Under the pieces are notes generated by a model. That model did not search any database, was not told the DNA's origin, and worked only from the letters and a program-made list of their open reading frames with translations. Both the position numbers and the translations under genes were made by a program. A DNA stretch of 64,000 nucleotides, from positions 62,001-126,000 of the forward strand of contig JBAZRW010000002.1 of the NCBI GenBank assembly GCA_041662785.1, written 5' to 3'. Shown here piece after piece: positions 42,563 through 50,520 of the stretch. How positions within the stretch are numbered: the first letter of the stretch is position 1; each line of letters starts with the position of its first letter. Source of the stretch: Bdellovibrionales bacterium (GTDB lineage Bacteria; Pseudomonadota; Alphaproteobacteria; UBA9219).

Positions 42563-43783
42563 TTATCCGCGCCGCCATTTGCGGGCATAGTCGTCGATGA
42601 GCCAGCCTTGGAATTTGGTGATGCCAAGTTCCACGCCCGCCTTCAGGGTTTGATCGCTGTCACAATGATAGAAAATAATCTTCTCACGCGGGGCGTGCAT
42701 GATGGATTCTCGAATAAGAGGGTATTTAAAAGAAACAGCATGATCGCGTGAGGCTTTGATCTTGATAAAATCGACGTTCAGGCGCGTAAAGTTAAAGAAG
42801 CCAATCATATCGGGCGTTACGCCATCAATGGCAACATTGTAGCCTTCCTGATGCAGCGTTTCGAGAGCGCTGAGCGATTGAGCAAAGTCTTGCAGTAAAT
42901 CCCCGCAGTGAACTTCAAACCCGATCCTTGCGCGCGCGGCGCGTGGAATACGGTGTGTGAATTGCGCAAAATCAACGCCTAAAATGGTCTGTAACGACAG
43001 GTTGAGGCTCAGGTTCATGCCGCTGACGGAGTCGTAATTGATGGTCAGGGCTTGAAGCAAGCTTCTGTCCAGAACGTGGCACAAATCTAAAAACAAATGG
43101 CGGGGCTGTTCGGCATCGATGTGGGGAAAGAAGCGTTGTTTGACTTCTTCAAGCCCGATGTAGGATTCATCGAAAAGAACCTTCCAGCTACGATCTTTTT
43201 GAATCTCGTAAACGGATTGGGAGCGGATAAAGGGGCATAGATCGATTTCTTTGACAAGGCGATCAATGAGGTCAACGGTCCATGCCGTCAGTGGGCCTCG
43301 TGCTGCCTCGCTTTGGAGAAGTCGCGAGGGCGAGTTTTCATCTTCGTCGCTTTCACCTGCGCGTGATTCATTCACATAGTGGTTGGCACGTTCACGCAGC
43401 AGCGCATAGTCTTGCGGCAGGTTAAAGAGAACCGTGAATTTGGATGTATCATCCGGTGCGACGCCGTTAGGCAGGGCCACCATCATGGCTTGATGGGGAA
43501 ACGTCTTGGCAAGCATCGTGTCGGGCCAGATCAGAAAAACATCGCCGTTTGACATTTCGGCGTAAGTTCCTTTTTGAGCCAAGGCCAAAGCTTGAAGCCT
43601 TCGCTGCGCGTCTCTAAGCGGGCCACGCCCGCTGTAATCTTCTGGAATGGTAGATAAAAGGACGTTGGCGACGAGATGAGGCGAATTCAGGCGATGCAAA
43701 CGCCGAATGCGCAGGATGAAATCCTGCTCAAGGACTAGGCTCGTTGCCGCTGTGCGGCTGTCTTCGGCGTCCCATACTCTCAT
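42563..43783 (-). CDS. degenerate EAL-domain protein
   Basis: A 406-aa protein. Residues about 165-400 follow an EAL phosphodiesterase layout: NLSLQTILGVDF, FEVHCGDLLQDF where the EAL/E-L-T-E helix should be, NVAIDGVTPDMIGFFNFTRLNVDFIKI in place of the DDFG loop, and GITKFQGWLI at the QG(Y/F) end. The catalytic glutamate motif and the second Asp of DDFG are not kept, so it is probably a non-enzymatic c-di-GMP or protein-binding domain. The N-terminal half is unassigned (RIRRLHRLNSPHLVANVLLS). No clear ribosome site precedes 43783. Confidence 0.65.
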   Translation of the reverse strand: MRVWDAEDSRTAATSLVLEQDFILRIRRLHRLNSPHLVANVLLSTIPEDYSGRGPLRDAQRRLQALALAQKGTYAEMSNGDVFLIWPDTMLAKTFPHQAMMVALPNGVAPDDTSKFTVLFNLPQDYALLRERANHYVNESRAGESDEDENSPSRLLQSEAARGPLTAWTVDLIDRLVKEIDLCPFIRSQSVYEIQKDRSWKVLFDESYIGLEEVKQRFFPHIDAEQPRHLFLDLCHVLDRSLLQALTINYDSVSGMNLSLNLSLQTILGVDFAQFTHRIPRAARARIGFEVHCGDLLQDFAQSLSALETLHQEGYNVAIDGVTPDMIGFFNFTRLNVDFIKIKASRDHAVSFKYPLIRESIMHAPREKIIFYHCDSDQTLKAGVELGITKFQGWLIDDYARKWRRG

Positions 43784-44137
43784 GCTATTATTTTTACCAT
43801 AGAAAGAGATAAATTCTCTTTAAGAATGACGTAATTCTCTAAATAAATCATAAAAATCAACCCCTTCATGCTGCATCTGCGAAATGCATTCTTTAAAGTA
43901 AGGTTATTAAATAACGTTCTTCTGCTTTGTTTTTGAAGGGTTTTCTTATTTTGAGGCTTTTGCGGTTTATTCTTGGTCAAATAAACCTTTGGGCTGCGGC
44001 AAACAGGCAACAATCCCATAAAAATAGTTCTGCTGCAGTTGGTTAGAACCCATGAAAGCAAAACAAGGCCTTCTTTTTCGCCCAAGAGTATGGCATAAGG
44101 TTTCATCATCAAAACGAGGGATGGGATCCCCATACAG

Positions 44138-44163
44138 CGGCCTTTTCGTGGCCGTCTCTTTTT
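44138..44163 (+). terminator. possible terminator or attenuator before the DJ-1/PfpI-like gene
   Basis: CGGCC-TTTTCGT-GGCCG is followed by TCTCTTTTTG. It stands 31 bp upstream of the ATG at 44195. The 411-bp gap 43784-44194 is AT-rich with no convincing gene, so this could end a small untranslated transcript or act as an attenuator. Confidence 0.4.
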
Positions 44164-44194
44164 GTTCACAATCGCATTACAGGAGCAGTTCCAT

Positions 44195-44773
44195 ATGACC
44201 TTATCGCTTGCCTCTCCAAGCATCGCTATTCTTGTCGCCAATGGTTTTGACGAAAACCACATCACCGCTGTCCAACGGTCTATGACCAAGGAAAAGATGA
44301 CTTACAAGATGATTGCGCCGGAGCAGGGCTTGGTCAATGGCTGGCAAGATTCGACATGGGGGCATTATTTTACCGTTGATGAGTCCATTTCAACGGCGAT
44401 GGGGTCGGATTACGATCTTTTGGTTCTTGTTGGCGGTGAGCGTGGCGTTGCAAAACTGAAAACCAATTTGCATACGCGCCGTATTATCAATCATTTCCTT
44501 GAGGCGGGGAAACCTGTCGCCGCGATTGGATCGGGCGTTGACCTTTTGACACTTTCTCCTAAAAGCGCTGGCCTTTCCGTTTCAGGCTTTTCGGGCGCGG
44601 CAGAAGAGTTGCAAGCGGCCCAAATGGTTGTTAGCGAAGAGGACGTGTGCGTTGATGGCGCTGTTTTGACAGCCAAGGACTCCCAAATCGAGGGGTGGCT
44701 TTCTGCCCTTATGGGGCAGGTGGCTCAAGCCCAACTGGCTCAAAAAAACGAAGACGAGGCCGTGGCCGCCTAA
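44195..44773 (+). CDS. DJ-1/PfpI-family protein with serine at the nucleophile position
   Basis: A 192-aa protein of the glutamine-amidotransferase-like fold (SIAILVANGFDENH; YDLLVLVGGERG; RRIINHFLEAGKPVAAIGSGVDLL). In catalytic PfpI/DJ-1 proteins the nucleophile elbow is AICHG with an active cysteine; here it is AIGSG with Ser113, so the usual cysteine chemistry is absent. The ATG at 44195 with AGGAG upstream is chosen over one at 44162. A stress-related or scaffold role is a guess. Confidence 0.78.
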   Translation: MTLSLASPSIAILVANGFDENHITAVQRSMTKEKMTYKMIAPEQGLVNGWQDSTWGHYFTVDESISTAMGSDYDLLVLVGGERGVAKLKTNLHTRRIINHFLEAGKPVAAIGSGVDLLTLSPKSAGLSVSGFSGAAEELQAAQMVVSEEDVCVDGAVLTAKDSQIEGWLSALMGQVAQAQLAQKNEDEAVAA

Positions 44774-44788
44774 TCGCGCGGCATCGGC

Positions 44789-45178
44789 CTATCGTTGAAT
44801 CCGCCGCCACAGATAGTTGCGAATACGCCGATAGTCTTTCTTCGATAAGTCTTGCAGCGAGGGAAGCTCAAACACATCCTGCAATTCTTGCCGTAGAATC
44901 CTTTCATTGATTTTTTCTTGCCGCGCCGCATAGAAAACGAGGGCGTCGAGTTCCACGCGTTCATAGCGCGTGATGGGATTGTGCGATTCCCCGATATAGC
45001 TGGTGAGGGCAGCGCTGCCGATAGCGGCGGTCACAGCGGCGACGCATACAGCCTTCATGGTTTTTTTTCTAGCGCTTGTTTCGTTTTCGACTTCTTTATA
45101 AGAAGCTGTTTCTTGGGTCGCTGTCTGCCGCAACATTTCATGTGCTAAATAAATGATGTTATCGCTGTCATCACTCAT
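44789..45178 (-). CDS. hypothetical single-span membrane protein
   Basis: A 129-aa protein I do not recognise. Residues 1-38 are polar, 41-60 (MKAVCVAAVTAAIGSAALTSYIG) form one membrane helix, and the C-terminal 65 residues are charged and probably helical (ELQDVFELPSLQDLSKKDYRRIRNYLWRRIQR). AAAGGAT precedes the ATG. It converges on the DJ-1/PfpI gene (15-bp gap) and lies downstream of the XRE regulator on the same strand. Confidence 0.6.
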   Translation of the reverse strand: MSDDSDNIIYLAHEMLRQTATQETASYKEVENETSARKKTMKAVCVAAVTAAIGSAALTSYIGESHNPITRYERVELDALVFYAARQEKINERILRQELQDVFELPSLQDLSKKDYRRIRNYLWRRIQR

Positions 45179-45277
45179 AATTCTATCCTTTCAATAAAAG
45201 GGTGGCACTATCGAAATAACGTCTCTCTTCAGAATTCACATCACAAACAAAACTTAAAGGCCCGTTCAAAACAAGTG

Positions 45278-45769
45278 TCAGCTCTTGCTGCCTGAACGGC
45301 GGCGCAGCGTGTCATAGGTAACCAACTGGTTGATCGTCGGCGTGATGTCGGCACGCGGATTCTTGAAGGCTGGTTTTTCTTTGATCGTGCGGAAAATCGT
45401 GGTCGCCATGGCCGCGAAATCCCGTGGCTTGAGCGGCTGTTTCTGTTCTTCCGCCGTCTCTTGAAGGCGGGCGATAATTTCCGTCAGCAAGTTCAAATCT
45501 TCCTGCGCCATAGGATCGCCGCCAGCAGATCCATCGGCAAGAGGGCTGCCCCCCATCAATTGAGCAGGGGTGACTTCCAAGGAATGCGCCAACGCCTCAA
45601 TGGTGTCATAGCGAGGATAGCGCGCACGGCCATCCAGCATATCGCGCACAGCTGTTGCGTTGAGGCCTGACTTGATCGACAGGCGTCGAGGATTGAGATT
45701 TCTGGCGGCCATAAGGGCCTTCAGGTTTTCGATCCAGTGAGGCGGTTCTTTATCTGATTTCTTCATCAT
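45278..45769 (-). CDS. XRE-family helix-turn-helix protein
   Basis: A 163-aa protein. Residues about 12-72 form a lambda-Cro-type HTH: LKALMAARNLNPRRLSIKSGLNATAVRDMLDGRARYP with the recognition helix at NATAVRDML, then IEALAHSLEVTPAQLMGG. The C-terminal 90 residues are polar and unassigned. It lies between two small genes on the same strand (45825-46034 upstream), so it may be co-transcribed with them. It has no phage genes nearby. Confidence 0.78.
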   Translation of the reverse strand: MMKKSDKEPPHWIENLKALMAARNLNPRRLSIKSGLNATAVRDMLDGRARYPRYDTIEALAHSLEVTPAQLMGGSPLADGSAGGDPMAQEDLNLLTEIIARLQETAEEQKQPLKPRDFAAMATTIFRTIKEKPAFKNPRADITPTINQLVTYDTLRRRSGSKS

Positions 45770-45824
45770 GGCTTTAATTCCTAAAGAAAGGGATATTTCC
45801 TGTCAAGGTTTCTTTCGTAGCGGC

Positions 45825-46034
45825 CTATTTCCTTAAAAAGCCGCCACGCCGCAAAGCTTCCAATTTTTCGGGGGTTTCCGCAAGCTCTGAGGAGATCATC
45901 CCTCCGGCGGTAGCGCCCATTAATTCTTCAGCCGCATTCTCCAAAAGACTCTTTGCGTCGCTATCGACTTCTAGCGCATCGCGGACAAGGCCGCAAAGGG
46001 CGAGATAAGCTTTGGGTGATAATTCTACAAGCAC
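45825..46034 (-). CDS. small hypothetical protein
   Basis: A 69-aa protein with GTG start (MLVELSPKAYLALCGLV) and AAAGGAAT upstream. It is mostly helical and acidic, with no membrane segment and no motif I recognise. The next gene downstream on the same strand is the XRE regulator (55 bp), suggesting a two-gene unit. Confidence 0.5.
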   Translation of the reverse strand: MLVELSPKAYLALCGLVRDALEVDSDAKSLLENAAEELMGATAGGMISSELAETPEKLEALRRGGFLRK

Positions 46035-46180
46035 GATATATTCCTTTTATGTTTGGTTGTTGATGATGTGACCAACAACGCTCTTGTGGATAGAATAAAC
46101 TAAAATTCGGAAAGTGAAAAAACTTTCATCACTCTTTTTTTCTTCTAACATGATGAAAATTCAGTCTAAATACCCATTAG

Positions 46181-46201
46181 GGGTAAGAACTTACCCTTTT
46201 T
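46181..46201 (+). terminator. palindrome GGGTAAGAACTTACCC with T-run
   Basis: A 7-bp stem with a 2-nt centre is followed by TTTTT on the plus strand. No plus-strand gene precedes it, and it lies just beyond the 3' end of rodA (minus strand), so it may be a weak terminator or a protein site. Confidence 0.35.
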
Positions 46202-46219
46202 AGGCAGGTGGTCTTTTTT

Positions 46220-47362
46220 TTAGCCTTCGGTGATTCCCGTTCGCGAGATTCGGATGTCGCGATGTACCGAGATGCTCAGCAAGACACCGCACCCGAACAG
46301 CAAGGTCATCATGGCCGTCCCGCCATAGGAAACGAGCGGCAAGGGGATGCCGACGACGGGAATAAGGCCCGTGACCATCGCGACATTGACGAAGACATAA
46401 AGGAAGAAGCTTGTCGTCAAGCCAAAGGCGGTCAGGCGGGCGAATTGGCTGCGGCTTGTCAGCGCGATCATCACCCCATATACCAGCAGCATAAAATAGA
46501 GCGCCAGCAAAGCGACCGCGCCAACCATGCCAAACTCTTCGGCCAGCACGACGAAAATGAAATCGGTGTGCTTTTCAGGCAGGAATTGCAGTTGGCTTTG
46601 GCTGCCCATGCCAAACCCTTTGCCAAACAAACCGCCAGAGCCTAGCGCGATCTTGGATTGGATAATGTTATAACCCGTGCCTAGGGGATCATTATCGGGA
46701 TGGACGAAGGTGAGCAGGCGGTCTTTCTGGTAATCGTGCAAATGGTTCCACGCATAAGGCAAAATAAGGGCCGCTAGAGCGATCACAATCATGAATTTCC
46801 ACCATCTTACGCCTGCGACAAAGAAGATAGAGCCGCTGGCCAACGTCAGAAGCAGGGCTGTGCCAAGGTTGGGCTGTAAAAGAACGAGGCCAACGGGGGC
46901 TAAAACCATCAAAAGGGGAGGGATGAGCATGGCGGGGCGGCCAATCTCGTCAAGTTCTAGCGAGTGAAAATACTTGGCGAGCGCCAGAACGAGCGCGATT
47001 TTCATCAGCTCTGATGGCTGCAGGACGAAAAACCCAAGATTGATCCAGCGTTGCGCCCCCATGCCGACATGACCCATGATTTCGACGACAATTAACAGAA
47101 AGAACATAAAGCCAAAAAGGGGATAAGCGGCGCGAAGCCAAAACCGAATATCAACCAGCGCTAGGCATAGCATCAGGCAAAAGCCCAAGGCCAAGCGAAT
47201 GGCTTGGGGGGCAGCCCATGGCTCCCAGCTCTTCCCGCCTGCGGAGTAGAGGAGGGCGATGCCCGTCAGGCCGATAAGGGCAATAATCGCCACAAGCCCC
47301 CAATTGATAAGGTGGAGCTTGTCGGTCAGGCTCATGTGTTCGGCGCTGGAAAGACGGGACAT
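46220..47362 (-). CDS. rodA: rod-shape peptidoglycan glycosyltransferase RodA
   Basis: RodA is the SEDS-family polymerase that with PBP2 builds lateral-wall peptidoglycan. The 380-aa form has about ten membrane helices and the SEDS signatures GMGAQRWINLGFFVLQPSELMK, RLLTFVHPDNDPLGTGYNIIQSKIA, GKGFGMGSQSQLQFLPEKHTDFIFVVLAEEFG and PVVGIPLPLVSYGGTAMM. The ATG at 47362 (MSRLSSAEHM) is a compromise; 47335 and a TTG at 47407 are alternatives. mreBCD and mrdA are not adjacent, which is unusual because rodA normally follows mrdA. Confidence 0.94.
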   Translation of the reverse strand: MSRLSSAEHMSLTDKLHLINWGLVAIIALIGLTGIALLYSAGGKSWEPWAAPQAIRLALGFCLMLCLALVDIRFWLRAAYPLFGFMFFLLIVVEIMGHVGMGAQRWINLGFFVLQPSELMKIALVLALAKYFHSLELDEIGRPAMLIPPLLMVLAPVGLVLLQPNLGTALLLTLASGSIFFVAGVRWWKFMIVIALAALILPYAWNHLHDYQKDRLLTFVHPDNDPLGTGYNIIQSKIALGSGGLFGKGFGMGSQSQLQFLPEKHTDFIFVVLAEEFGMVGAVALLALYFMLLVYGVMIALTSRSQFARLTAFGLTTSFFLYVFVNVAMVTGLIPVVGIPLPLVSYGGTAMMTLLFGCGVLLSISVHRDIRISRTGITEG

Positions 47363-47444
47363 GGGGGCTAATAAACCGTGTAAAAGGATGGTGGTGGCAT
47401 AGACCAACGGATATAATTAATGACACATGGACGGACAAACCCCC

Positions 47445-47656
47445 TTTCGTCATCCCGCTGACCCTGCTTCGCTCTGACGAGCTTCGCAGGGCCGAAGGCT
47501 AGCCCGGCGAAGCTGCGGAGCAGCGTAGACGGGAAAGCGGGATCCAGCGCCGCGCGTCCGCGCGGCGTAAGACTCTTATGCGCCGTGGACACGGCGCGAC
47601 TGGATACCGGCTTTCGCCGGTATGACGCTAAAGGAAAAGGCTTTCCATAAGAGTCA
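47445..47656. repeat. composite palindromic element, family C, copy 2
   Basis: The first 107 bp (47448-47554) match 32918-33024 with four differences. The outer part adds GACTCTTATG (47572-47581) pairing exactly with CATAAGAGTC (47647-47656), and the inner CGCCGTGGACACGGCGCG and ACCGGCTTTCGCCGGTATGACG hairpins. It fills most of the gap 47363-47809 between rodA and purQ; the remainder holds a hairpin TATGGCC/GGCCATA (47662-47685) and no gene. Confidence 0.85.
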
Positions 47657-47809
47657 GTATTTATGGCCGTTGGTATTAGGCCATAGTTATGACCTGTAAG
47701 AACCCTTGGCGTCAAGAATCGTGAGCTTCAAGCCTTGCGCGGGAGGCTTAGGCCCTATAGATTTCCCTAACATTCTCTTTTTTCTTGATTCTCATAAGGT
47801 GGGGCTCCG

Positions 47810-48472
47810 ATGAAGGCTGCTGTTGTTGTATTTCCGGGATCCAATTGCGACCGTGACGCGGCGCGGGCGCTTGAGCTTGCCACGGGGCAAAAACCCCACA
47901 TGGCGTGGCATGGCGATGCGGCGATGCCCGATGTCGATCTGATTGTTTTGCCCGGTGGGTTCTCCTATGGCGACTATCTGCGTACGGGCGCGATGGCCGC
48001 GCATTCCCCCGTGATGCGCGAGGTTGTGGCGCGGGCGCAAAAAGGCGTGCGTGTGATCGGCATTTGCAACGGCTTTCAGATTTTGTGCGAGTCTGGCCTT
48101 GTGCCGGGTGTTTTGCTGCGTAACACCAGCTTGAAGTTCGTGTGCCGCTCGGTGCGATTGAAGGTGGAGAATAACACCACCGATTTCACGAAGGGCTACG
48201 AGCAGGGGCAGACGGTGGCCATTCCTGTCGCGCATGGCGAGGGTAACTATTTCGCCGAGGCCGAGACGATCAAGAAACTGGAAGGCGAGGGCCGCGTGGT
48301 GTTTCGCTATCTCGACAATCCCAACGGCTCGATGAACGATATTGCGGGTATCATGAATGAAAAGGGCAACGTGCTGGGCATGATGCCTCACCCCGAGCGC
48401 GTGGCCGAGCCTTTGCACGGCTGCACCGACGGGATCAAAGTGTTTGAAAGTTTGCTGAAGGCGGTAGGGTAG
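47810..48472 (+). CDS. purQ: phosphoribosylformylglycinamidine synthase subunit PurQ
   Basis: PurQ is the glutaminase of the FGAM synthase complex in purine synthesis and hands ammonia to PurL. The 220-aa class I amidotransferase has LPGGFSYGDYLRTGA, the nucleophile in IGICNGFQIL (Cys86) and the His/Glu pair in MMPHPERV. The small third subunit PurS, usually just upstream, is absent here; the element at 47445-47656 is there instead. Two solute-binding protein genes separate it from purL. Confidence 0.96.
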   Translation: MKAAVVVFPGSNCDRDAARALELATGQKPHMAWHGDAAMPDVDLIVLPGGFSYGDYLRTGAMAAHSPVMREVVARAQKGVRVIGICNGFQILCESGLVPGVLLRNTSLKFVCRSVRLKVENNTTDFTKGYEQGQTVAIPVAHGEGNYFAEAETIKKLEGEGRVVFRYLDNPNGSMNDIAGIMNEKGNVLGMMPHPERVAEPLHGCTDGIKVFESLLKAVG

Positions 48473-48480
48473 GGGAAAGC

Positions 48481-48508
48481 ATTCAGGATTCAGCATTCGG
48501 CATTCAGG
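48481..48508. repeat. heptamer array, four units, after purQ
   Basis: ATTCAGG, ATTCAGC, ATTCGGC and ATTCAGG begin 8 bp after the purQ stop. They belong to the family at 31271 and 39413. Confidence 0.88.
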
Positions 48509-48531
48509 GGATAACGATGATCAATCCCCCC

Positions 48532-48653
48532 CTGTCATTGCGAGGAGGCCGAAGGCCGACGCGGCAATCCATCTCCCCAAAGAACGCAAAGGGATGATGG
48601 TTGAGAGTTTAGGAGATGGATCGCCACGCGCCTTTGGCGCTCGCGATGACGGA
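48532..48653. repeat. dispersed palindromic element, family D, copy 2
   Basis: The ends are TGTCATTGCGAGGAGGCCGA and GGCGCTCGCGATGACGG, with AATCCATCTCC...GGAGATGGATCG inside. It is the same type as at 31369 and is echoed by CGTCATTGCGAGGAGTCTC inside recG. It separates purQ from the first solute-binding gene. Confidence 0.8.
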
Positions 48654-48701
48654 TAGAGAGAGCGGGAAAACAAAAATGGCAACACGAGGTAAGACAACAC
48701 C

Positions 48702-49577
48702 GTGAATAAGCTTTCATCCCTTTTGCTGATGGTCGTGATTGCCGTGGTGGCGTCTTATGGAACCATGCGGTTTGTTGATCGTGGAATCTTGCCGACCGCG
48801 CAAACCGCTGCCAAAGAAAGCGCATATGATCGCGTGATGCGGACTCAAGCCATTCGGTGTGGGTATATTGTTTATCCGCCAGAGACAATCAAAGATCCTA
48901 ACACAGGGAAATTGTCGGGAACGATTGTTGATACAATGGAGGAAGTTGGCCGTCAGCTTGGTTTGAAAATCGAATGGACGGCAGAGGTTGGTTTTCAGGA
49001 CATGTTTGAAGGACTTAAGAACGGTAAATATGATGCTCTTTGTGCTGGCCTTTACGAAAATCCGGATAGGGCTAAAGCCGCATTATTTTCTGTTCCCTTT
49101 AACTATGGGGCAACATATGCGCTCGTCCGTGCCGAGGATAAAAGATTCGACGCGTCTCTTGATGCTATCAATGATCCTGACGTTAAAGTCGCCCAGATAG
49201 ACGGTGAAATGGGTCAGTTTATTGTGCGAGAATCTTTCCCCAAAGCCGGACAATACTTGCTGCCAACGCTAAGCGATATTTCTATGGAGCTTGAGGCGTT
49301 GGCAACACGGAAAGCGGATGTCGTTTTTATGCAAGTCGGGCCTGCGCGGGGTTATATGCAGAACAATCCTGATAAGATAAAGGTTTTGCGCAAGGTTCCG
49401 GCTCGCGCTTTTCCAGCACCTTTGATGGCGTTTGCCCGTGAAGAACATGACTTGAAGTTTATTGTTGATGCGACATTGCGCGCTTTGCACGAAAATGGAT
49501 TTGTTGAACGGACTCTCCGCAAATATGATCCAAACTTAGATTCTTATAAGCTGGTCGCCAAACCCTATGCGGAGTGA
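48702..49577 (+). CDS. periplasmic solute-binding protein (family 3-like), copy 1
   Basis: A 291-aa protein with GTG start. The N-terminal MNKLSSLLLMVVIAVVASYG is an uncleaved-looking signal or anchor with no lipobox. The body follows the SBP_bac_3 layout of polar amino-acid receptors: AIRCGYIVYPPETIKDPNTGKLSG, VDTMEEVGRQLGLKIEW, KNGKYDALCAGLYENPDRA and ATRKADVVFMQVG. The ligand is unknown and no ABC permease or ATPase is nearby, so it may act as a sensor or partner of a distant transporter. Its first 78 coding bases are identical to the next gene and the last residues VAKPYAE are also shared. Confidence 0.82.
   Translation: MNKLSSLLLMVVIAVVASYGTMRFVDRGILPTAQTAAKESAYDRVMRTQAIRCGYIVYPPETIKDPNTGKLSGTIVDTMEEVGRQLGLKIEWTAEVGFQDMFEGLKNGKYDALCAGLYENPDRAKAALFSVPFNYGATYALVRAEDKRFDASLDAINDPDVKVAQIDGEMGQFIVRESFPKAGQYLLPTLSDISMELEALATRKADVVFMQVGPARGYMQNNPDKIKVLRKVPARAFPAPLMAFAREEHDLKFIVDATLRALHENGFVERTLRKYDPNLDSYKLVAKPYAE
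48707..48784 (+). repeat. 78-bp direct repeat, copy 1
   Basis: Every base from TAAGCTTTCATCCC to TTGATCGTGG matches 49625-49702. It encodes the membrane-targeting segment of the first solute-binding protein. Confidence 0.95.
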
Positions 49578-49619
49578 AAGGTTCTTATATCAAATGGCAA
49601 CGCATAAAAGGAAAACCCT

Positions 49620-50492
49620 ATGACTAAGCTTTCATCCCTTTTGCTGATGGTCGTGATTGCCGTGGTGGCGTCTTATGGAACCATGCGGTTTGTTGATCGT
49701 GGGAATCCTTCTGTTTCGCAATCCGCCGTCAAAGAATCAACCTATGACCGGATTATGAGAACCCGTACCCTTCGGTGTTCTTACCTTATTTGGCCTCCCT
49801 ATATGAACCGCGATGTGACGACGGGGAAGCTGTCAGGCGTTTATTATGACCTTCTTGAGCGCATGGGGAAGGATTGGGCGGTAAAAATAGATTGGGTTGA
49901 AGAAGTTGGTGCTGCCAATAGGTTTGAGGGGTTTAAAACGGGACGCTATGATCTTTTATGTTCCCCTACTGGTGGAACGGCGGAGCGTACCGCTGTTAGC
50001 GATTTTTCGATCCCTTTTGTCTATGAGTCCTTTTATCTTTACGCTCGTGTTGGGGATACGCGCTTTGACAATTCTTATGAGAAACTGAACGATGAGCATA
50101 TGACCCTTGTGACGCAAGATGGTTATATGGGAGCGATCATCACAAAATCCGAGTTTCCAAGGGCAAAACTTTCTTCTTTGCCGGAGCTATCATCCAATAT
50201 TGAAATTTTGACAAACGTTGAAATGGGGAAGGCGGATGCCGCTGTGTGCGATGCGTCGATGGGGTATGATTTTATGAGAAATAACCAAGGCAAAATTAAG
50301 CGTGTGAGCGGCCATCCTCTTCGCGTTGCTGGTGAGACAATACCCTTTCCTATCGGCGAGGATAGATTGCGCTCTAAGATCAACACGACGTTGACGTACT
50401 ACCTTGATTCAGGCGTGATTGAGAAGATTTTGACGGCCAACGGCCTTACTGCAGATAAAGTTTTGCGCGTCGCCAAACCCTATGCGGAATAA
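49620..50492 (+). CDS. periplasmic solute-binding protein (family 3-like), copy 2
   Basis: A 290-aa paralogue of the preceding gene. The signal/anchor MTKLSSLLLMVVIAVVASYG is shared, then the body diverges: LRCSYLIWPPYMNRDVTTGKLSG, YYDLLERMGKDWAVKIDW, GRYDLLCSPTGGTAERTA and EMGKADAAVCDASMG, again the periplasmic receptor fold. Ligand-pocket residues differ strongly from copy 1, so a different ligand is likely. The start has AAAGGAAAACCC upstream. It lies 42 bp after copy 1, and purL starts 28 bp after its stop, so all three probably share a transcript. Confidence 0.82.
   Translation: MTKLSSLLLMVVIAVVASYGTMRFVDRGNPSVSQSAVKESTYDRIMRTRTLRCSYLIWPPYMNRDVTTGKLSGVYYDLLERMGKDWAVKIDWVEEVGAANRFEGFKTGRYDLLCSPTGGTAERTAVSDFSIPFVYESFYLYARVGDTRFDNSYEKLNDEHMTLVTQDGYMGAIITKSEFPRAKLSSLPELSSNIEILTNVEMGKADAAVCDASMGYDFMRNNQGKIKRVSGHPLRVAGETIPFPIGEDRLRSKINTTLTYYLDSGVIEKILTANGLTADKVLRVAKPYAE
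49625..49702 (+). repeat. 78-bp direct repeat, copy 2
   Basis: Identical to 48707-48784. It covers codons 2-28 of the second solute-binding protein. Confidence 0.95.
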
Positions 50493-50520
50493 TTGTTTCT
50501 TACAACACGAGGAAAACACA

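Noticed and set aside
43780..44289. 169-codon open frame on the minus strand upstream of the EAL gene
   Set aside because: It overlaps the DJ-1/PfpI gene start, is rich in Lys, Arg and Asn with no motif, and crosses AT-rich non-coding DNA.
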